Origin: Caballeronia calidae
GTDB taxonomy: Bacteria > Pseudomonadota > Gammaproteobacteria > Burkholderiales > Burkholderiaceae
NCBI RefSeq assembly: GCF_900044055.2
Contig: NZ_FCOX02000034.1
Coordinates: 1-64,000, forward strand
Direction of reading: 5' to 3'
Length of the DNA stretch: 64,000 bases
This document shows positions 8,521 through 17,009 of this stretch, one piece after another (positions within the stretch are counted from its first letter, which is position 1; the number at the start of each line of letters is the position of its first letter). The notes under the pieces are model-generated. The model was not told the origin of the DNA, did not search any database, and worked only from the letters and a program-made list of their open reading frames with translations. The position numbers and the translations under genes were made by a program.

Positions 8521-8906
8521 ATCGCATCCAGCTGAACCGAGAGCCGCTCGATATCGCGTCGAACGTGCTCTTTCAGCACGTCTTCCCAGTACTGACAGTA
8601 GCCCGCCCAGAACGGCATCTGCGTATGCGCGGACGCGGCCGTCGGCAGAGGATCGGGCAGCATCCTGCTCAGGCGCCGGATCTCCCTGTGCTTCCATTGC
8701 AGCAGCGTGCGGCGATATCCGCGTTTCGGCGCGCACATCTCGTTCATTCTCGCGACGGCGACTGAGAAGCCCTCGGCCGGGCGCGACGCCATTTTCGTCA
8801 GTACTGCTGTCTGCGGGCGCGGCCCGCGCTCGTGGCAAATGATCGCGCCGATTTGCCCCAGGATGTACATCGCTTCCGCCATCGGCGGCTCGGAATGGTG
8901 TTGCAT
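8496..8906 (-). CDS. Hypothetical protein
   Basis: 136 residues, soluble, no signal peptide. An AGAGG site precedes the start at 8906. The C-terminal half is aromatic-rich (MPFWAGYCQYWEDVLKEHV) and then helical and charged. I do not recognise the family. The 3' end overlaps the end of the response regulator gene on the other strand by 25 bases. Confidence 0.55.
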   Translation of the reverse strand: MQHHSEPPMAEAMYILGQIGAIICHERGPRPQTAVLTKMASRPAEGFSVAVARMNEMCAPKRGYRRTLLQWKHREIRRLSRMLPDPLPTAASAHTQMPFWAGYCQYWEDVLKEHVRRDIERLSVQLDAIQRRPADA

Positions 8907-9221
8907 GACGCCTCTCTGATTTTCATTATGGATTTTTGCGCATGGGCGCTGTACGCGGCCGCGGTCTCAAAAATGAAACCATGTAGCTTGGCCTATTAAT
9001 AAGATATCAAAGCGGAATAATTCCTAGATGTGTATCCACAAAAAGATACAGTCGATGAATTAAAGTCGATGAGATGCAGCCGATGCACCGCGCATGGATT
9101 GACGACGATGCAACAGCAAGGCGCCCCTGCACACGCATGCAGCGGCGCCGTTTCTTGACGAAGCGCGCAGATCGGCGCCGGATGTCAGCCAGCTAGTGTC
9201 TGCGCGTCGGACTGATCCGGA
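8907..9221. other. 315-base intergenic region with AT-rich core
   Basis: No gene is supported. The stretch from about 8985 to 9065 is markedly AT-rich for this window and probably carries the promoter of the hypothetical gene at 8906. The strong hairpin at 9120-9149 is listed separately. Confidence 0.5.
9120..9149 (-). terminator. Strong hairpin downstream of the serine hydrolase gene
   Basis: The stem GGCGCC-C-CTGCA pairs with TGCAG-C-GGCGCC around the loop CACGCA, an 11-pair stem with one C-C mismatch. A GTTTCTT run follows on the plus strand and TTGCTGTT on the minus strand. The only gene ending nearby is the minus-strand hydrolase (stop at 9222), so I assign it there. It may act in both directions. 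Confidence 0.6.
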
Positions 9222-10154
9222 TCAGAACGCGTCGAGCACATGCTGCGCAAACAGATCGCGCACGCCTTTGGGCGTGTCGTCGTTTTCGCAGGTCGCGGCC
9301 GCGACGATCTCCTCGCGCCGCGCCACGAAGATGAACTGCTCGCCGTATCCCGCCGCGAAGACATAGCGCGGATCGATCCAGCAGAGATAGCCGTATTGCG
9401 CGTCTGCCATCGGCGGGCCGCCGTCGCTGTGCACGGACGTGGCTTCGTCGATGAACGCTGCGTCGATGAGTTGCGCGCCGCGCCATGCGCCGCGATGCAT
9501 CATCAGCTGACCGAGCTTGATCATGTCGCGCGTGCGCAGCATGAGTCCGCGGCCGCCGAACGTGTGCCCGTCTTCATCGACGATCCATTCGCTCGCGGTG
9601 ATGCCGAGCGGGGTGAAGAGTGTGTCGCGCGCGTAGCACTCGAGCGTGCGCCCCGTCGCGGATTCGATGACGAGCGACAGCAATTGCATCGCATGCGAGT
9701 CGTATTGGAAGCGCATGCCGGGCGGCGCGATGGGACGCGACAGAATGAAGCGCAGACGGCTCTCGTCGCGGTCGAACCGCTCGCACGGACCGAGCACGCA
9801 TTCGTCGACGACGCTCGGGTCCCATTCGAAGCCGGATGTCATCGTCAGAAGGTGACGCAGTGTGATGCGTTGAACGCGGCGGTCGAAGCCGTGTTCGCGC
9901 ATCTGCGGCAGAACGCGGCTGACGGGCGTGTCGAGATCGGGCAGCACGCCTTCGCGTAGCGCAGCGCCGGCCGCCAGCCCGACGACGGTCTTCGTCACCG
10001 AGTTGATGTCCTGCAGGCTGTCCGGCGCGACATCGTGGCGATAGTGCTCGAACACGATGCGGTCATCGTGCGCGACCACGAAGCTGCGCACGCCGCTCTG
10101 CCCGGTCAGCGCGCGACGCAGGGCAGCAAAGTCTGATTCGTTGGCGAAGTTCAT
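9222..10154 (-). CDS. Serine hydrolase, class C beta-lactamase family
   Basis: 310 residues. The nucleophile motif is S52-V-T-K55 and the second-shell tyrosine is Y151 in FQYDSHAMQLL. HLLTMTSGFEW and PLGITASEW are typical of the esterase/peptidase branch of this family rather than true AmpC. No signal peptide is present, so it is probably a cytoplasmic esterase or D-aminopeptidase-like enzyme, not an antibiotic-resistance enzyme. It is monocistronic, with a hairpin terminator downstream. Confidence 0.87.
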   Translation of the reverse strand: MNFANESDFAALRRALTGQSGVRSFVVAHDDRIVFEHYRHDVAPDSLQDINSVTKTVVGLAAGAALREGVLPDLDTPVSRVLPQMREHGFDRRVQRITLRHLLTMTSGFEWDPSVVDECVLGPCERFDRDESRLRFILSRPIAPPGMRFQYDSHAMQLLSLVIESATGRTLECYARDTLFTPLGITASEWIVDEDGHTFGGRGLMLRTRDMIKLGQLMMHRGAWRGAQLIDAAFIDEATSVHSDGGPPMADAQYGYLCWIDPRYVFAAGYGEQFIFVARREEIVAAATCENDDTPKGVRDLFAQHVLDAF

Positions 10155-10283
10155 GGGCAGGAACGGCGATGGCTTCGAGATGAATAGGATATCGAATCAA
10201 ATGCAGGCGGTCGATTGCGAACAGCAGCTTGCTTGATCTGTATGCACATTTATTGCAGTTGTGTTACACATTGAGCAATTCGG

Positions 10284-11792
10284 ATGCCACGCACGACGGC
10301 ATCGCAGCCTTTCAGCAACGTCAACTCACACTCAGCGAGGCTGAATTTGTCCGTTCGACGAATCGCGACGCTCTGGCGGCTTGGCCAGGCATTCGTGCGC
10401 GAAAGCCATCTGACCGGCGACGGCGCCGCGATAACCCGCGTGGCGCGTTTCTTCGCGTCTCATGGCGCGCGCGCCGCGCCGCTCGGGGCCGGCGTGCCCG
10501 CGCTCTCGCAACTCTCGCGCGTGCTGGAAAATGCGTCCGGCGCGCTCGCGCGTCATCCCGCGCTGGCGGAAACGGCGGTGCGCGTCGCGCTGTCCGAGCT
10601 GGACGGACTTTTCACGCCTTACGATGCGGCTCGCTTTCGCGCGGCTTGCGAAGCCGCGTTTCCGGCCACGCTCGCCTTCGAACTCACGGATCTGAGCGAC
10701 GTGCCCTTGCGCTCGGGCGTCGCGGAGCAGACGCATGCCGCGCGCATCGGCGCGGTGCCGGTGCGCGTCACGCTGCTGCGCGCGGACGCGCGTGCCGAAC
10801 TCGACGACGATCTCGATCTCGCGCTCGCCGCGGCGCGCTTCGCGGAGCGACGCTCGTCGAAGGCGCGCGAGCTGCATCCGGTGGAATGGGTGCGCCGGGC
10901 GCGCGAAAGCGTCGACGCGATGATCGACCTGCGCCAGCGCGCGGCGGATCAGAGCTATCTGCGTTTTCGCCTGCGCGACGACGACCGCCTCGCCGTGCCC
11001 GAAGTGCTCTGGGACTATTGCAACGACGCCGTGCTGACGACGCGCGCGATCGAAACCGCCGCACTGTCGGATGCCGAGGCGCTCGCATCGTGCGGGCTCG
11101 ATCGGGCCGATGTTCTCGCGACGCTGATCGAGGCGTTCTTCGAAATGGCGCTCGGCGTCGGGCTGTATCACGCGGGACTGGATGCGGCGGGCGCGCGCGT
11201 GAGCATCGAGCGCGAGACGCGCGGCCGGATCGTCCTCGAAGCCGACAATCCGATGATGATCTTCGCCGCGCACGAGCGCGATTTTCTCGTCGGCGTGTCG
11301 CATGCGCTCATGGAGGGCGATCACAAGGCGGCGGCGCGCACGCATCTCGAACACGGCCGGCCCGCCGCGAACGCGACGCATCACGAAGTGCGCGTCGAAG
11401 CGACGTACCGGCGCGAGGCGGAGCGTTTCGCGTCGCCGGATGCGCGAAGCAACGCGGGTGTCGCGCATCTGTTCGGCGCGATCGGCAAGGCGCCCGCCGA
11501 GCACATGTTCAGCGCGGCGCACGGGCGGATCGCATCGCGGGCGATGCTGCTGGCGCGTTCGGCGGAAAGGATCGAGCGCATCGCGCACGAGATCGCGCCG
11601 AACGTCGATGTATGGAAGATCGCGCGCAGGGTCATCCTGCGGCTCGCGGCGGACCAGTTCAGCTTCAGGAGTCTCGCGGCGCGTTTCGTGAGGGAGGCGA
11701 CGCACTGGCCGCACACGCTGCCGCGCTTGCCGACGCTCATCGCGCAGCGTGCGGCGGCGTCGCAGCGCACGCGCGGGAGGATATTCCGCTAG
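10284..11792 (+). CDS. Degenerate UbiB/ABC1-like protein, probable pseudokinase
   Basis: 502 residues, close to UbiB length. I read a collinear match to UbiB. PLRSGVAEQTHAA corresponds to the PLASASIAQVHTA loop, VPEVLWDYCNDAVL to the PEVYPDYCSEG segment, LYHAGLDAAG (294-303) to the catalytic HADMHPGN, EADN (319-322) to the metal-binding DCG, and PNVDVWKIAR (about 444-453) to the C-terminal PQLDLWKTAK. The lysine of VVIKV is replaced (PVRVTL) and the catalytic and metal-binding aspartates are lost. True UbiB supports ubiquinone synthesis; this copy should lack kinase/ATPase chemistry. No clear ribosome binding site marks the start. It is not next to ubiE or ubiJ. The C-terminal UbiB membrane helices are not evident. 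Confidence 0.65.
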   Translation: MPRTTASQPFSNVNSHSARLNLSVRRIATLWRLGQAFVRESHLTGDGAAITRVARFFASHGARAAPLGAGVPALSQLSRVLENASGALARHPALAETAVRVALSELDGLFTPYDAARFRAACEAAFPATLAFELTDLSDVPLRSGVAEQTHAARIGAVPVRVTLLRADARAELDDDLDLALAAARFAERRSSKARELHPVEWVRRARESVDAMIDLRQRAADQSYLRFRLRDDDRLAVPEVLWDYCNDAVLTTRAIETAALSDAEALASCGLDRADVLATLIEAFFEMALGVGLYHAGLDAAGARVSIERETRGRIVLEADNPMMIFAAHERDFLVGVSHALMEGDHKAAARTHLEHGRPAANATHHEVRVEATYRREAERFASPDARSNAGVAHLFGAIGKAPAEHMFSAAHGRIASRAMLLARSAERIERIAHEIAPNVDVWKIARRVILRLAADQFSFRSLAARFVREATHWPHTLPRLPTLIAQRAAASQRTRGRIFR

Positions 11793-11799
11793 CGCGTAA

Positions 11800-12594
11800 C
11801 TAGCGCGTGCCGGGGCTCATGCGCTCCGCGATCGCGCGGCACGCTTCCTTCAGCGGCGCGACGTAGGTGTCGAGCGGCGTCGCGCTCTTTCGGAACAGCG
11901 GAATGCTGACGCTCACGCAGCCGAGCGTCGCGCCGTTCGCGCCGACGATCGCGCTGCCATAGCAGAAAATCTGCGCCTCGTTTTCTTCGCGGTCTTCGGA
12001 GTAACCGCGTGCCTGCGTCAAGTCTAGCTCGGCGTCGAGCGCGCCGCGGTCCACGATCGTGTTCGGCGTGAAGCGCTCGAACGCGATGCCTTGCAAAAGC
12101 GCATCGCGTTCAGCGGGCGGGAACGTCGACAGATACGCCTTGCCGACGGAACTCGAATAGAGCGTCACGCGCGTGCCGATGCGCGACGCCATGCGCACCG
12201 CATGCGGACTCTCCAGCTTCTCGACATACACCATCTCCGAGCCGCTCCGAACGGCGAGGTGCACGGTTTCCTGTGTCGCGTCGCGCAGCGCCTGCAGCGC
12301 GTCGGTGGCAGCGATGCGCAAATCCGAGCGCTCCCAGCTCCGGCTCGCGAGCGACATCAGGCGCGGGCCGAGCGCGTAGCACCCGCCACGCGTACTCTCG
12401 ACGACCAGCCCTTCCGCGATCAGCGCGCCGACGATGCGATACACCGTCGGGCGCGGATAGCCGCTCGCCGCCGTGAGACGCGCGATGGTCGGCGGCTCGG
12501 CGGCGTCGGCGACGAGTTGCAGCACCGCCATGAACTTCGAGAAGGCGGCGGTGCCGGTGGCTTTGGCGTCGGGAGAAGAGGCGTCTGCAGGCAT
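11800..12594 (-). CDS. IclR family transcriptional regulator
   Basis: 264 residues from the start at 12594; an upstream in-frame ATG at 12627 would overlap the SDR gene. Helix-turn-helix at about 15-70 (PTIARLTAASGYPRPTVYRI), effector domain at about 85-260 (SSSVGKAYLSTFPPAERDALL). It is the last gene of the cupin-MFS-SDR-IclR unit, 10 bases after the SDR stop, so it is likely both co-transcribed with and controlling the unit. Its stop and the stop of the convergent UbiB-like gene each lie in a copy of a 9-base direct repeat CTAGCGCGT. Confidence 0.9.
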   Translation of the reverse strand: MPADASSPDAKATGTAAFSKFMAVLQLVADAAEPPTIARLTAASGYPRPTVYRIVGALIAEGLVVESTRGGCYALGPRLMSLASRSWERSDLRIAATDALQALRDATQETVHLAVRSGSEMVYVEKLESPHAVRMASRIGTRVTLYSSSVGKAYLSTFPPAERDALLQGIAFERFTPNTIVDRGALDAELDLTQARGYSEDREENEAQIFCYGSAIVGANGATLGCVSVSIPLFRKSATPLDTYVAPLKEACRAIAERMSPGTR

Positions 12595-12604
12595 GATCCG
12601 GGAA

Positions 12605-13348
12605 TCATGCCACGAGATAGCCGCCATCGACCGGAACGATCGCGCCCGTCATGAACGACGCCGCCGGCGACGCGAGAAACGCCGTCACGCGCGCGACGTC
12701 TTCGGGCAAGCCCCAGCGCTTCATCGGCGTTCGATCGAGGATGGCTTGCGAGCGGCCGTCGTCGTCCTGCAGCGCCTGCGTCAGCGGCGTCGCGATCCAG
12801 CCGGGCGCGACCGCGTTCACGCGAATGCCGTCCGCGGCGTAGGCGATGGCGAGCGACTTCGTCAGCTGCGCGACGCCGCCCTTGCTCGCGCTGTACGCGG
12901 GCACGAGGCCGCCGCCGAAGAACGTCAGCATCGACGCCGTGTTGACGATCGAGCCTTTGCTCCTCGCGAGCAAGGCACGCGCGGCGGCGCACATGCGCAT
13001 CGTGCCGTTCAGATTCACGGCGATCACGCGCTCGAAGGTTTCGATGTCGTGCTCGTCGCCGCGACGGATCATGCCCGCGCAGTTGACGAGCACATCGAGT
13101 GCGTCGAGGTGGTCGAAGAGAGCGGCGGTGCTGTCGGCATCGGCGACATCGAGTGCGGCGATTTCGATGTCGTCGCCCAAAGCGTCGCGCTGGGCATCGG
13201 TGGGCGCGATGCCCGCTGCGATCACGCGCGCACCGAGCGCGGCGAACTGCTGCGCGATGCCCGCGCCGATGCCCTGCGTGCCGCCGGTCACGACGACGGT
13301 CTTGCCCTTGAAGAGATCAGCCTGAAAAGTCATATCGGTCTGGTTCAT
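12605..13348 (-). CDS. Short-chain dehydrogenase/reductase
   Basis: 247 residues of the classical SDR fold: cofactor loop TGGTQGIG (21-28), NAG motif at 89-92 (NCAG) and catalytic Y152-x3-K156 in YSASK, with S139 upstream. C-terminal GWIATPLT and PVDGGYLVA are typical. It probably oxidises a secondary alcohol or sugar acid of the pathway served by the neighbouring transporter. The start ATG overlaps the stop of the MFS gene by 4 bases (ATGA), so translation is coupled. A second in-frame ATG lies 5 codons downstream. Confidence 0.9.
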   Translation of the reverse strand: MNQTDMTFQADLFKGKTVVVTGGTQGIGAGIAQQFAALGARVIAAGIAPTDAQRDALGDDIEIAALDVADADSTAALFDHLDALDVLVNCAGMIRRGDEHDIETFERVIAVNLNGTMRMCAAARALLARSKGSIVNTASMLTFFGGGLVPAYSASKGGVAQLTKSLAIAYAADGIRVNAVAPGWIATPLTQALQDDDGRSQAILDRTPMKRWGLPEDVARVTAFLASPAASFMTGAIVPVDGGYLVA

Positions 13349-14646
13349 ACGGCGGGAACGGCTTCTGCGGGTTGCTCGACGTCCTGAATCGGCGAGCGCA
13401 CGACGAACATGTACACGAGCGCGGCGGCGAACGCGACGCCCGCGCTGATCAGGAACGCGTTCACGAACGAATGCGTCTTGTCGACGACGAGGCCGGTGAT
13501 GAACGGCGCGAACGAGCCGCCGAAGTAGCCGCCGAAGTTCTGGATACTGCCGAGCGACGCGACCATGTGGCGCGGCGCCGCGACGGACACGAGCGCCCAT
13601 GCCGCGCCGCTCGCCATGTTGACGAAGAACATCGCCGCGGAGAGATAGACGATCGCGAGCGTCAGGTTCGGCGTGAACGCGGCCGGCACCGTGAAGAGCG
13701 CGCCGCCGATGAGGCCCGTGCAGATCGGCCACTTGCGGCTGCGGATCGGCGCGACGCCGCGCGCCATCAGCCCATCGGCGATGAAGCCCGACGACAGCAT
13801 GCCGAGCGTGCCGGCGAGATAGGGAATCGTCACGACCCAGCCGGTCTTCGCGATCGTCAGATGACGCTCGTGTTCGAGATACGCGGGCAGCCACGTGAGG
13901 TACAGCCACACCATGTAGATCACGCCCATGAAGCCGAAGATCATGCCCCACGTGGTCGCCTTGCCGAAGAGACCGCGCCATTCGGCGAAGGTCATGTTGC
14001 GTTCCATGCGCTGCGCCGGCTCGCCTTCGGTCAGATGCGCGAGCTCCTGCGATTCGAGCTTCACGTCCTTGCGATTGCGATAGACGATGTACCAGCCGAT
14101 CGACACCGCGATGCCGAGCGCGCCCATGATGACGAACATGTTGCGCCAGCCGAAGGAGAGCAGCAGCACGGTGAGGATCGGCGGCGCGAGCGCGGGTCCG
14201 ATCGTCGATGACGTGACGAAGATGCCCGTCGGCTTGCCGCGTTCGCGCTGCGCGAACCATTCGGAGACGACTTTCGCGCCCGCCGGAAACTGCGGCGCCT
14301 CGCCGATGCCGAGCGCGATGCGCGCCGCGAGGAACTGATGCAGGTTCGTGACGAGCCCGCCGAACAGCTGCGCGACGGACCATACGAACATGCCGAGGCC
14401 GAGCATGATGCGCGCGCCGAAGCGGTCGAGCATCACGCCGATGGGCAACTGCGAGAACGCGTAGGCGAACGAGAATGCGGAAAGCAGCAGGCCCATTTGC
14501 GAGGCGGACAGGCCGAGCTCCTGCGTGACCGAATGATTCGCGATCGACAGCGTGCTGCGATCGAGATAGTTGACGATGCCTGCGAGCATGAGAAACGTGA
14601 TCGCAATGACCTGAATGCGCTTCAGGCGCGGTGATTTTTCCAGCAT
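13345..14646 (-). CDS. MFS transporter, anion:cation symporter type
   Basis: 433 residues with about 12 membrane helices. The start at 14646 is supported by a GGAGGAG site; the longer open frame upstream is arginine-rich and implausible. GIVNYLDRSTLSIANHSV near helix 1 and GIGEAPQFPAGAKVVSEWF are signatures of the ACS family (glucarate, galactonate and other organic anions). It presumably imports the substrate of the cupin/SDR pathway. It is coupled to the SDR gene by an ATGA overlap and lies 59 bases after the cupin gene. Confidence 0.9.
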   Translation of the reverse strand: MLEKSPRLKRIQVIAITFLMLAGIVNYLDRSTLSIANHSVTQELGLSASQMGLLLSAFSFAYAFSQLPIGVMLDRFGARIMLGLGMFVWSVAQLFGGLVTNLHQFLAARIALGIGEAPQFPAGAKVVSEWFAQRERGKPTGIFVTSSTIGPALAPPILTVLLLSFGWRNMFVIMGALGIAVSIGWYIVYRNRKDVKLESQELAHLTEGEPAQRMERNMTFAEWRGLFGKATTWGMIFGFMGVIYMVWLYLTWLPAYLEHERHLTIAKTGWVVTIPYLAGTLGMLSSGFIADGLMARGVAPIRSRKWPICTGLIGGALFTVPAAFTPNLTLAIVYLSAAMFFVNMASGAAWALVSVAAPRHMVASLGSIQNFGGYFGGSFAPFITGLVVDKTHSFVNAFLISAGVAFAAALVYMFVVRSPIQDVEQPAEAVPAV

Positions 14647-14705
14647 GGTGTCTCCTCCGAATGCGCTTTCTATGAACGCTTCGGCGTGTTGAGGGATACG
14701 GCGGT

Positions 14706-15233
14706 TTAACGAATGAACTGCTCGACGAAGTCGGCGCCCAGGCCGACGGATTCGTAATGCTTGCGGCACATGTCGACCTTGGTGAACACGTCCTCGTAGC
14801 CGGTGTAATTGCCGTACGGATCGCAGTAGAACATCACGCCGTTCACCTGGAAGTACGTGATCATTTCCTCGACGTCTTCCGGCACGTAGAGCGTGTGCGT
14901 TTCACCGGGCGGCTCGAAGACGTAGCTGCCTTCGGTCGCTTCCCAGTCGTGCTCCAGATAACGCCAGCGGCCTTTCAGCACCATGCCATGCACCGCTTGC
15001 GGGTGACGATGGCGCGATAGCACGCCGGACTTGCGCACGCGCAGGAGGTTCATCCAGTAGCCCGTCGATACGTTCAGACACAGCGGGCGGAACCAGACGT
15101 TTTCGGCTTGCGGGACCCATTCGCGCTCATCGGTCGGAATCGCGGTGGGGACGACGATTTCCTTTTGCGCTTCCTTGGGGAAGGGTAGTTGATACGGCGT
15201 CATGACATCAGCCGCCGGTTTTGGCGCACTCAT
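14706..15233 (-). CDS. Cupin dioxygenase, 2,4'-dihydroxyacetophenone dioxygenase-like
   Basis: 175 residues, a single cupin domain. Candidate iron ligands are H75 and H77 in SRHRHPQAVHG, E94 in RYLEHDW and H113 in GETHTLYVPED. This pattern and length fit the DAD/acetylacetone-cleaving group of non-haem iron dioxygenases, which cut a C-C bond next to a ketone. The start has an AAGGAG site. As first gene of the unit with an MFS importer and an SDR it probably catalyses a ring-side-chain or diketone cleavage step. The exact substrate is unknown. Confidence 0.75.
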   Translation of the reverse strand: MSAPKPAADVMTPYQLPFPKEAQKEIVVPTAIPTDEREWVPQAENVWFRPLCLNVSTGYWMNLLRVRKSGVLSRHRHPQAVHGMVLKGRWRYLEHDWEATEGSYVFEPPGETHTLYVPEDVEEMITYFQVNGVMFYCDPYGNYTGYEDVFTKVDMCRKHYESVGLGADFVEQFIR

Positions 15234-15243
15234 CGCGTCTCCT

Positions 15244-15280
15244 TGTCCATATTGTGGATGATGAAATCAGATTATGGACA
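15244..15280. promoter_or_regulatory. Inverted repeat upstream of the cupin operon
   Basis: TGTCCATA (15244-15251) and TATGGACA (15273-15280) form a perfect 8-bp inverted repeat with centres 29 bases apart, directly upstream of the cupin ribosome binding site. The spacing would place two dimers or one tetramer of the operon's IclR protein on the same DNA face. Inference from position only. Confidence 0.55.
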
Positions 15281-15597
15281 GATATTCGCGCTGCTTGCGC
15301 CGATTGTCAAGATTCTTCAACGGATGGTGAATTCGTGCTATAGGCGCGCGTCGGGCAATGGAGGTGCAGCGGGGGAAACGTGCTTGGGGGAAGCGAGGCA
15401 GGGTTTGAACGTGCGCGAACGCGTCATTCGATCTAATGCGAATCTGGCGCTTTTTCGACAGCAGGCCGCGCGACAGCCCTGAGACCGTGTGGACGGTCGT
15501 ATCGACTAGCGGCGGCTAGCCGCGAAACCGGGCCGCGGGCCACGATGACCCGCGCGCCCGTTTATTCGCGGCTGGCCGCCGTCGTCGACAGCCGCTA
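15281..15597. other. Gene-free region with short inverted repeats
   Basis: No convincing gene. Two hairpins are visible: GACCGT-GTGG-ACGGTC at 15482-15497 and the perfect 12-bp palindrome GCGGCTAGCCGC at 15512-15523. They lie downstream of the minus-strand gene ending at 15598 and may contribute to its termination, although no T-run follows. Confidence 0.4.
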
Positions 15598-15909
15598 TTA
15601 CTTGGCGGCCGGCGATTTGACGCTCGGGGTTGCCAGCGTGTTATTGCTCGTCGGCGCGCTATTCGTGGTGCTGTTGGTGCTGCTCGGCAGGCCTGAATTC
15701 GGCGACCTGGTCATTCCGCTTTCCGAGTTCGTAGCGCCTGGCGTGCCGTAGCCGCCGTCCGTTGCGCGATTGACCTGGTTTGCCGGGCTCGCCGTGCTGC
15801 CAGTCGAACCGGCGCCGCTCGTACCGCCGCCGGCCGCCTGCGCAAAAGCGCCGCCCGACAGCGTGAGTGCGGCGACGGCCGCGATTAACGTGCTGGTTGC
15901 CTTGCTCAT
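15598..15909 (-). CDS. Small secreted Ser/Thr/Asn-rich protein
   Basis: 103 residues. The start at 15909 is fixed by an AAGGAGGGA site; the longer frame upstream is not credible. A signal peptide (MSKATSTLIAAVAALTLSGG, cleaved near AFAQ) is followed by about 80 disordered residues of Gly, Ser, Thr, Asn and Pro. I do not recognise a domain. Such short secreted low-complexity proteins are common in Burkholderiaceae and have no known function. Confidence 0.75.
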   Translation of the reverse strand: MSKATSTLIAAVAALTLSGGAFAQAAGGGTSGAGSTGSTASPANQVNRATDGGYGTPGATNSESGMTRSPNSGLPSSTNSTTNSAPTSNNTLATPSVKSPAAK

Positions 15910-16017
15910 GATCGGTCCCTCCTTGATCGGACTGGAATGTACACGCAGACGGGCTCCGCCTGCTTGACCACGAGTGACGCAAACACCGTGCCGCGTATTC
16001 CTATGCGCACCGCAATG

Positions 16018-16051
16018 AAAAAAGGGCGGACCCGAAAGCAGGCCCGCCCTT
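16018..16051 (-). terminator. Rho-independent terminator of the cyo operon
   Basis: On the minus strand AAGGGCGG pairs with CCGCCCTT and is followed by a run of T (plus-strand A-run at 16018-16023). It lies 24 bases after the cyoD stop. Confidence 0.85.
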
Positions 16052-16074
16052 GATTGCACGACGAAGCCGACGAC

Positions 16075-16407
16075 TTATCGCGCCATCATCAGCATGTGCA
16101 CGTTATGCATCACCCACACCGTGCCGACGATGATCACCAGCGACATCGCGATGGTGTAGGCGAACGACATGGCATGCCAGCGCTGTCCCTTCGACGCGTT
16201 CACGTGCAGGAAGAAAACCACATGCACGATCATCTGAATGGCGGCGAGAACCGCAAGCGCGACGAGCGCGCTTTCGCCCTTGAACGCGCCCGAGGACACG
16301 GACCAGAACGACGCCACGGTCAGCACCACGGCCAGCACGAAGCCGATGAGATAACCGCGCACGGTGACGTGCGGGAAATCGCTTGATTCGGTATGCGTAT
16401 GTGCCAT
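16075..16407 (-). CDS. cyoD: Cytochrome bo quinol oxidase subunit IV
   Basis: 110 residues with three membrane helices (about 18-38, 46-66 and 78-100), matching the CyoD family (VRGYLIGFVLAVVLTVASFW, IQMIVHVVFFLHV, SLVIIVGTVWVMHNV). It stabilises the CuB site of subunit I during assembly. The start at 16407 overlaps the last base of the cyoC stop; the open frame continues further upstream inside cyoC and is not used. Last gene of the operon before the terminator. No cyoE (haem o synthase) follows. Confidence 0.95.
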   Translation of the reverse strand: MAHTHTESSDFPHVTVRGYLIGFVLAVVLTVASFWSVSSGAFKGESALVALAVLAAIQMIVHVVFFLHVNASKGQRWHAMSFAYTIAMSLVIIVGTVWVMHNVHMLMMAR

Positions 16408-17009
16408 CAGATGACGCTCCCAAGATAGACGAAGGAAAACACGCAAATCCAGACGATGTCGAGGAAGTGCCAGAAAAGGCTCAGGCAGGCGAGGCGGCGT
16501 AGTCCGCGCTCGGTCATCTGCGGCCTGCGCATGATCTGGACGGCCAGCACCGCCAGCCACACGAGGCCGATGGCGACGTGCAAGCCGTGCGTCCCGACCA
16601 GCGTAAAGAACGCCGACCAGAACGCGCTGCGCTGCGGCCCCGCGCCTTCCGTGATCAGATGCGCGAACTCATGCAGTTCCAGCCACAGGAAGCCCGCGCC
16701 GAGCAGCGCCGTGACGAAGAGCCACGCGAGCACCGCGCGCGACTTTCTGAAGTGCGCCGAGATCATCGCGAGACCGAAGGTCAGGCTGCTCGTGAGAAGC
16801 AGCGCCGTTTCGTACGCGACGTCGTTCAGGTTGAAGAGCTCCCTGGGCGTGGGACCGCCTGCCGTTTGCATCTCGAACATCGCGAAGGTCGCGAAGAGCG
16901 ACGCGAACAGCACGCAGTCGGTCATCAGATAGGCCCAGAAACCGAACACCGAATGCGACTGGTGCTCATGCTCGTGCGCATGCTGCGCGGAAAGTGTCGA
17001 TTGCGCCAT
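16407..17009 (-). CDS. cyoC: Cytochrome bo quinol oxidase subunit III
   Basis: 200 residues, five membrane helices, subunit III family. A histidine-rich cytoplasmic N-terminus (AQHAHEHEHQSHS) precedes FGFWAYLMTDCVLFASLFA. The conserved GTHGLHVAIGLVWL and LFWHFLDIVWICVFSFVYL segments are present. It starts immediately after the cyoB stop codon. Confidence 0.96.
   Translation of the reverse strand: MAQSTLSAQHAHEHEHQSHSVFGFWAYLMTDCVLFASLFATFAMFEMQTAGGPTPRELFNLNDVAYETALLLTSSLTFGLAMISAHFRKSRAVLAWLFVTALLGAGFLWLELHEFAHLITEGAGPQRSAFWSAFFTLVGTHGLHVAIGLVWLAVLAVQIMRRPQMTERGLRRLACLSLFWHFLDIVWICVFSFVYLGSVI

Noticed and set aside
9222-10154. Antibiotic-resistance beta-lactamase
   Set aside because: SxxK and tyrosine are present, but there is no signal peptide and the surrounding motifs are those of cytosolic esterase/peptidase relatives.
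11789-11808. CTAGCGCGT direct repeat between converging stop codons
   Set aside because: Nine bases only, with no wider symmetry; probably chance.
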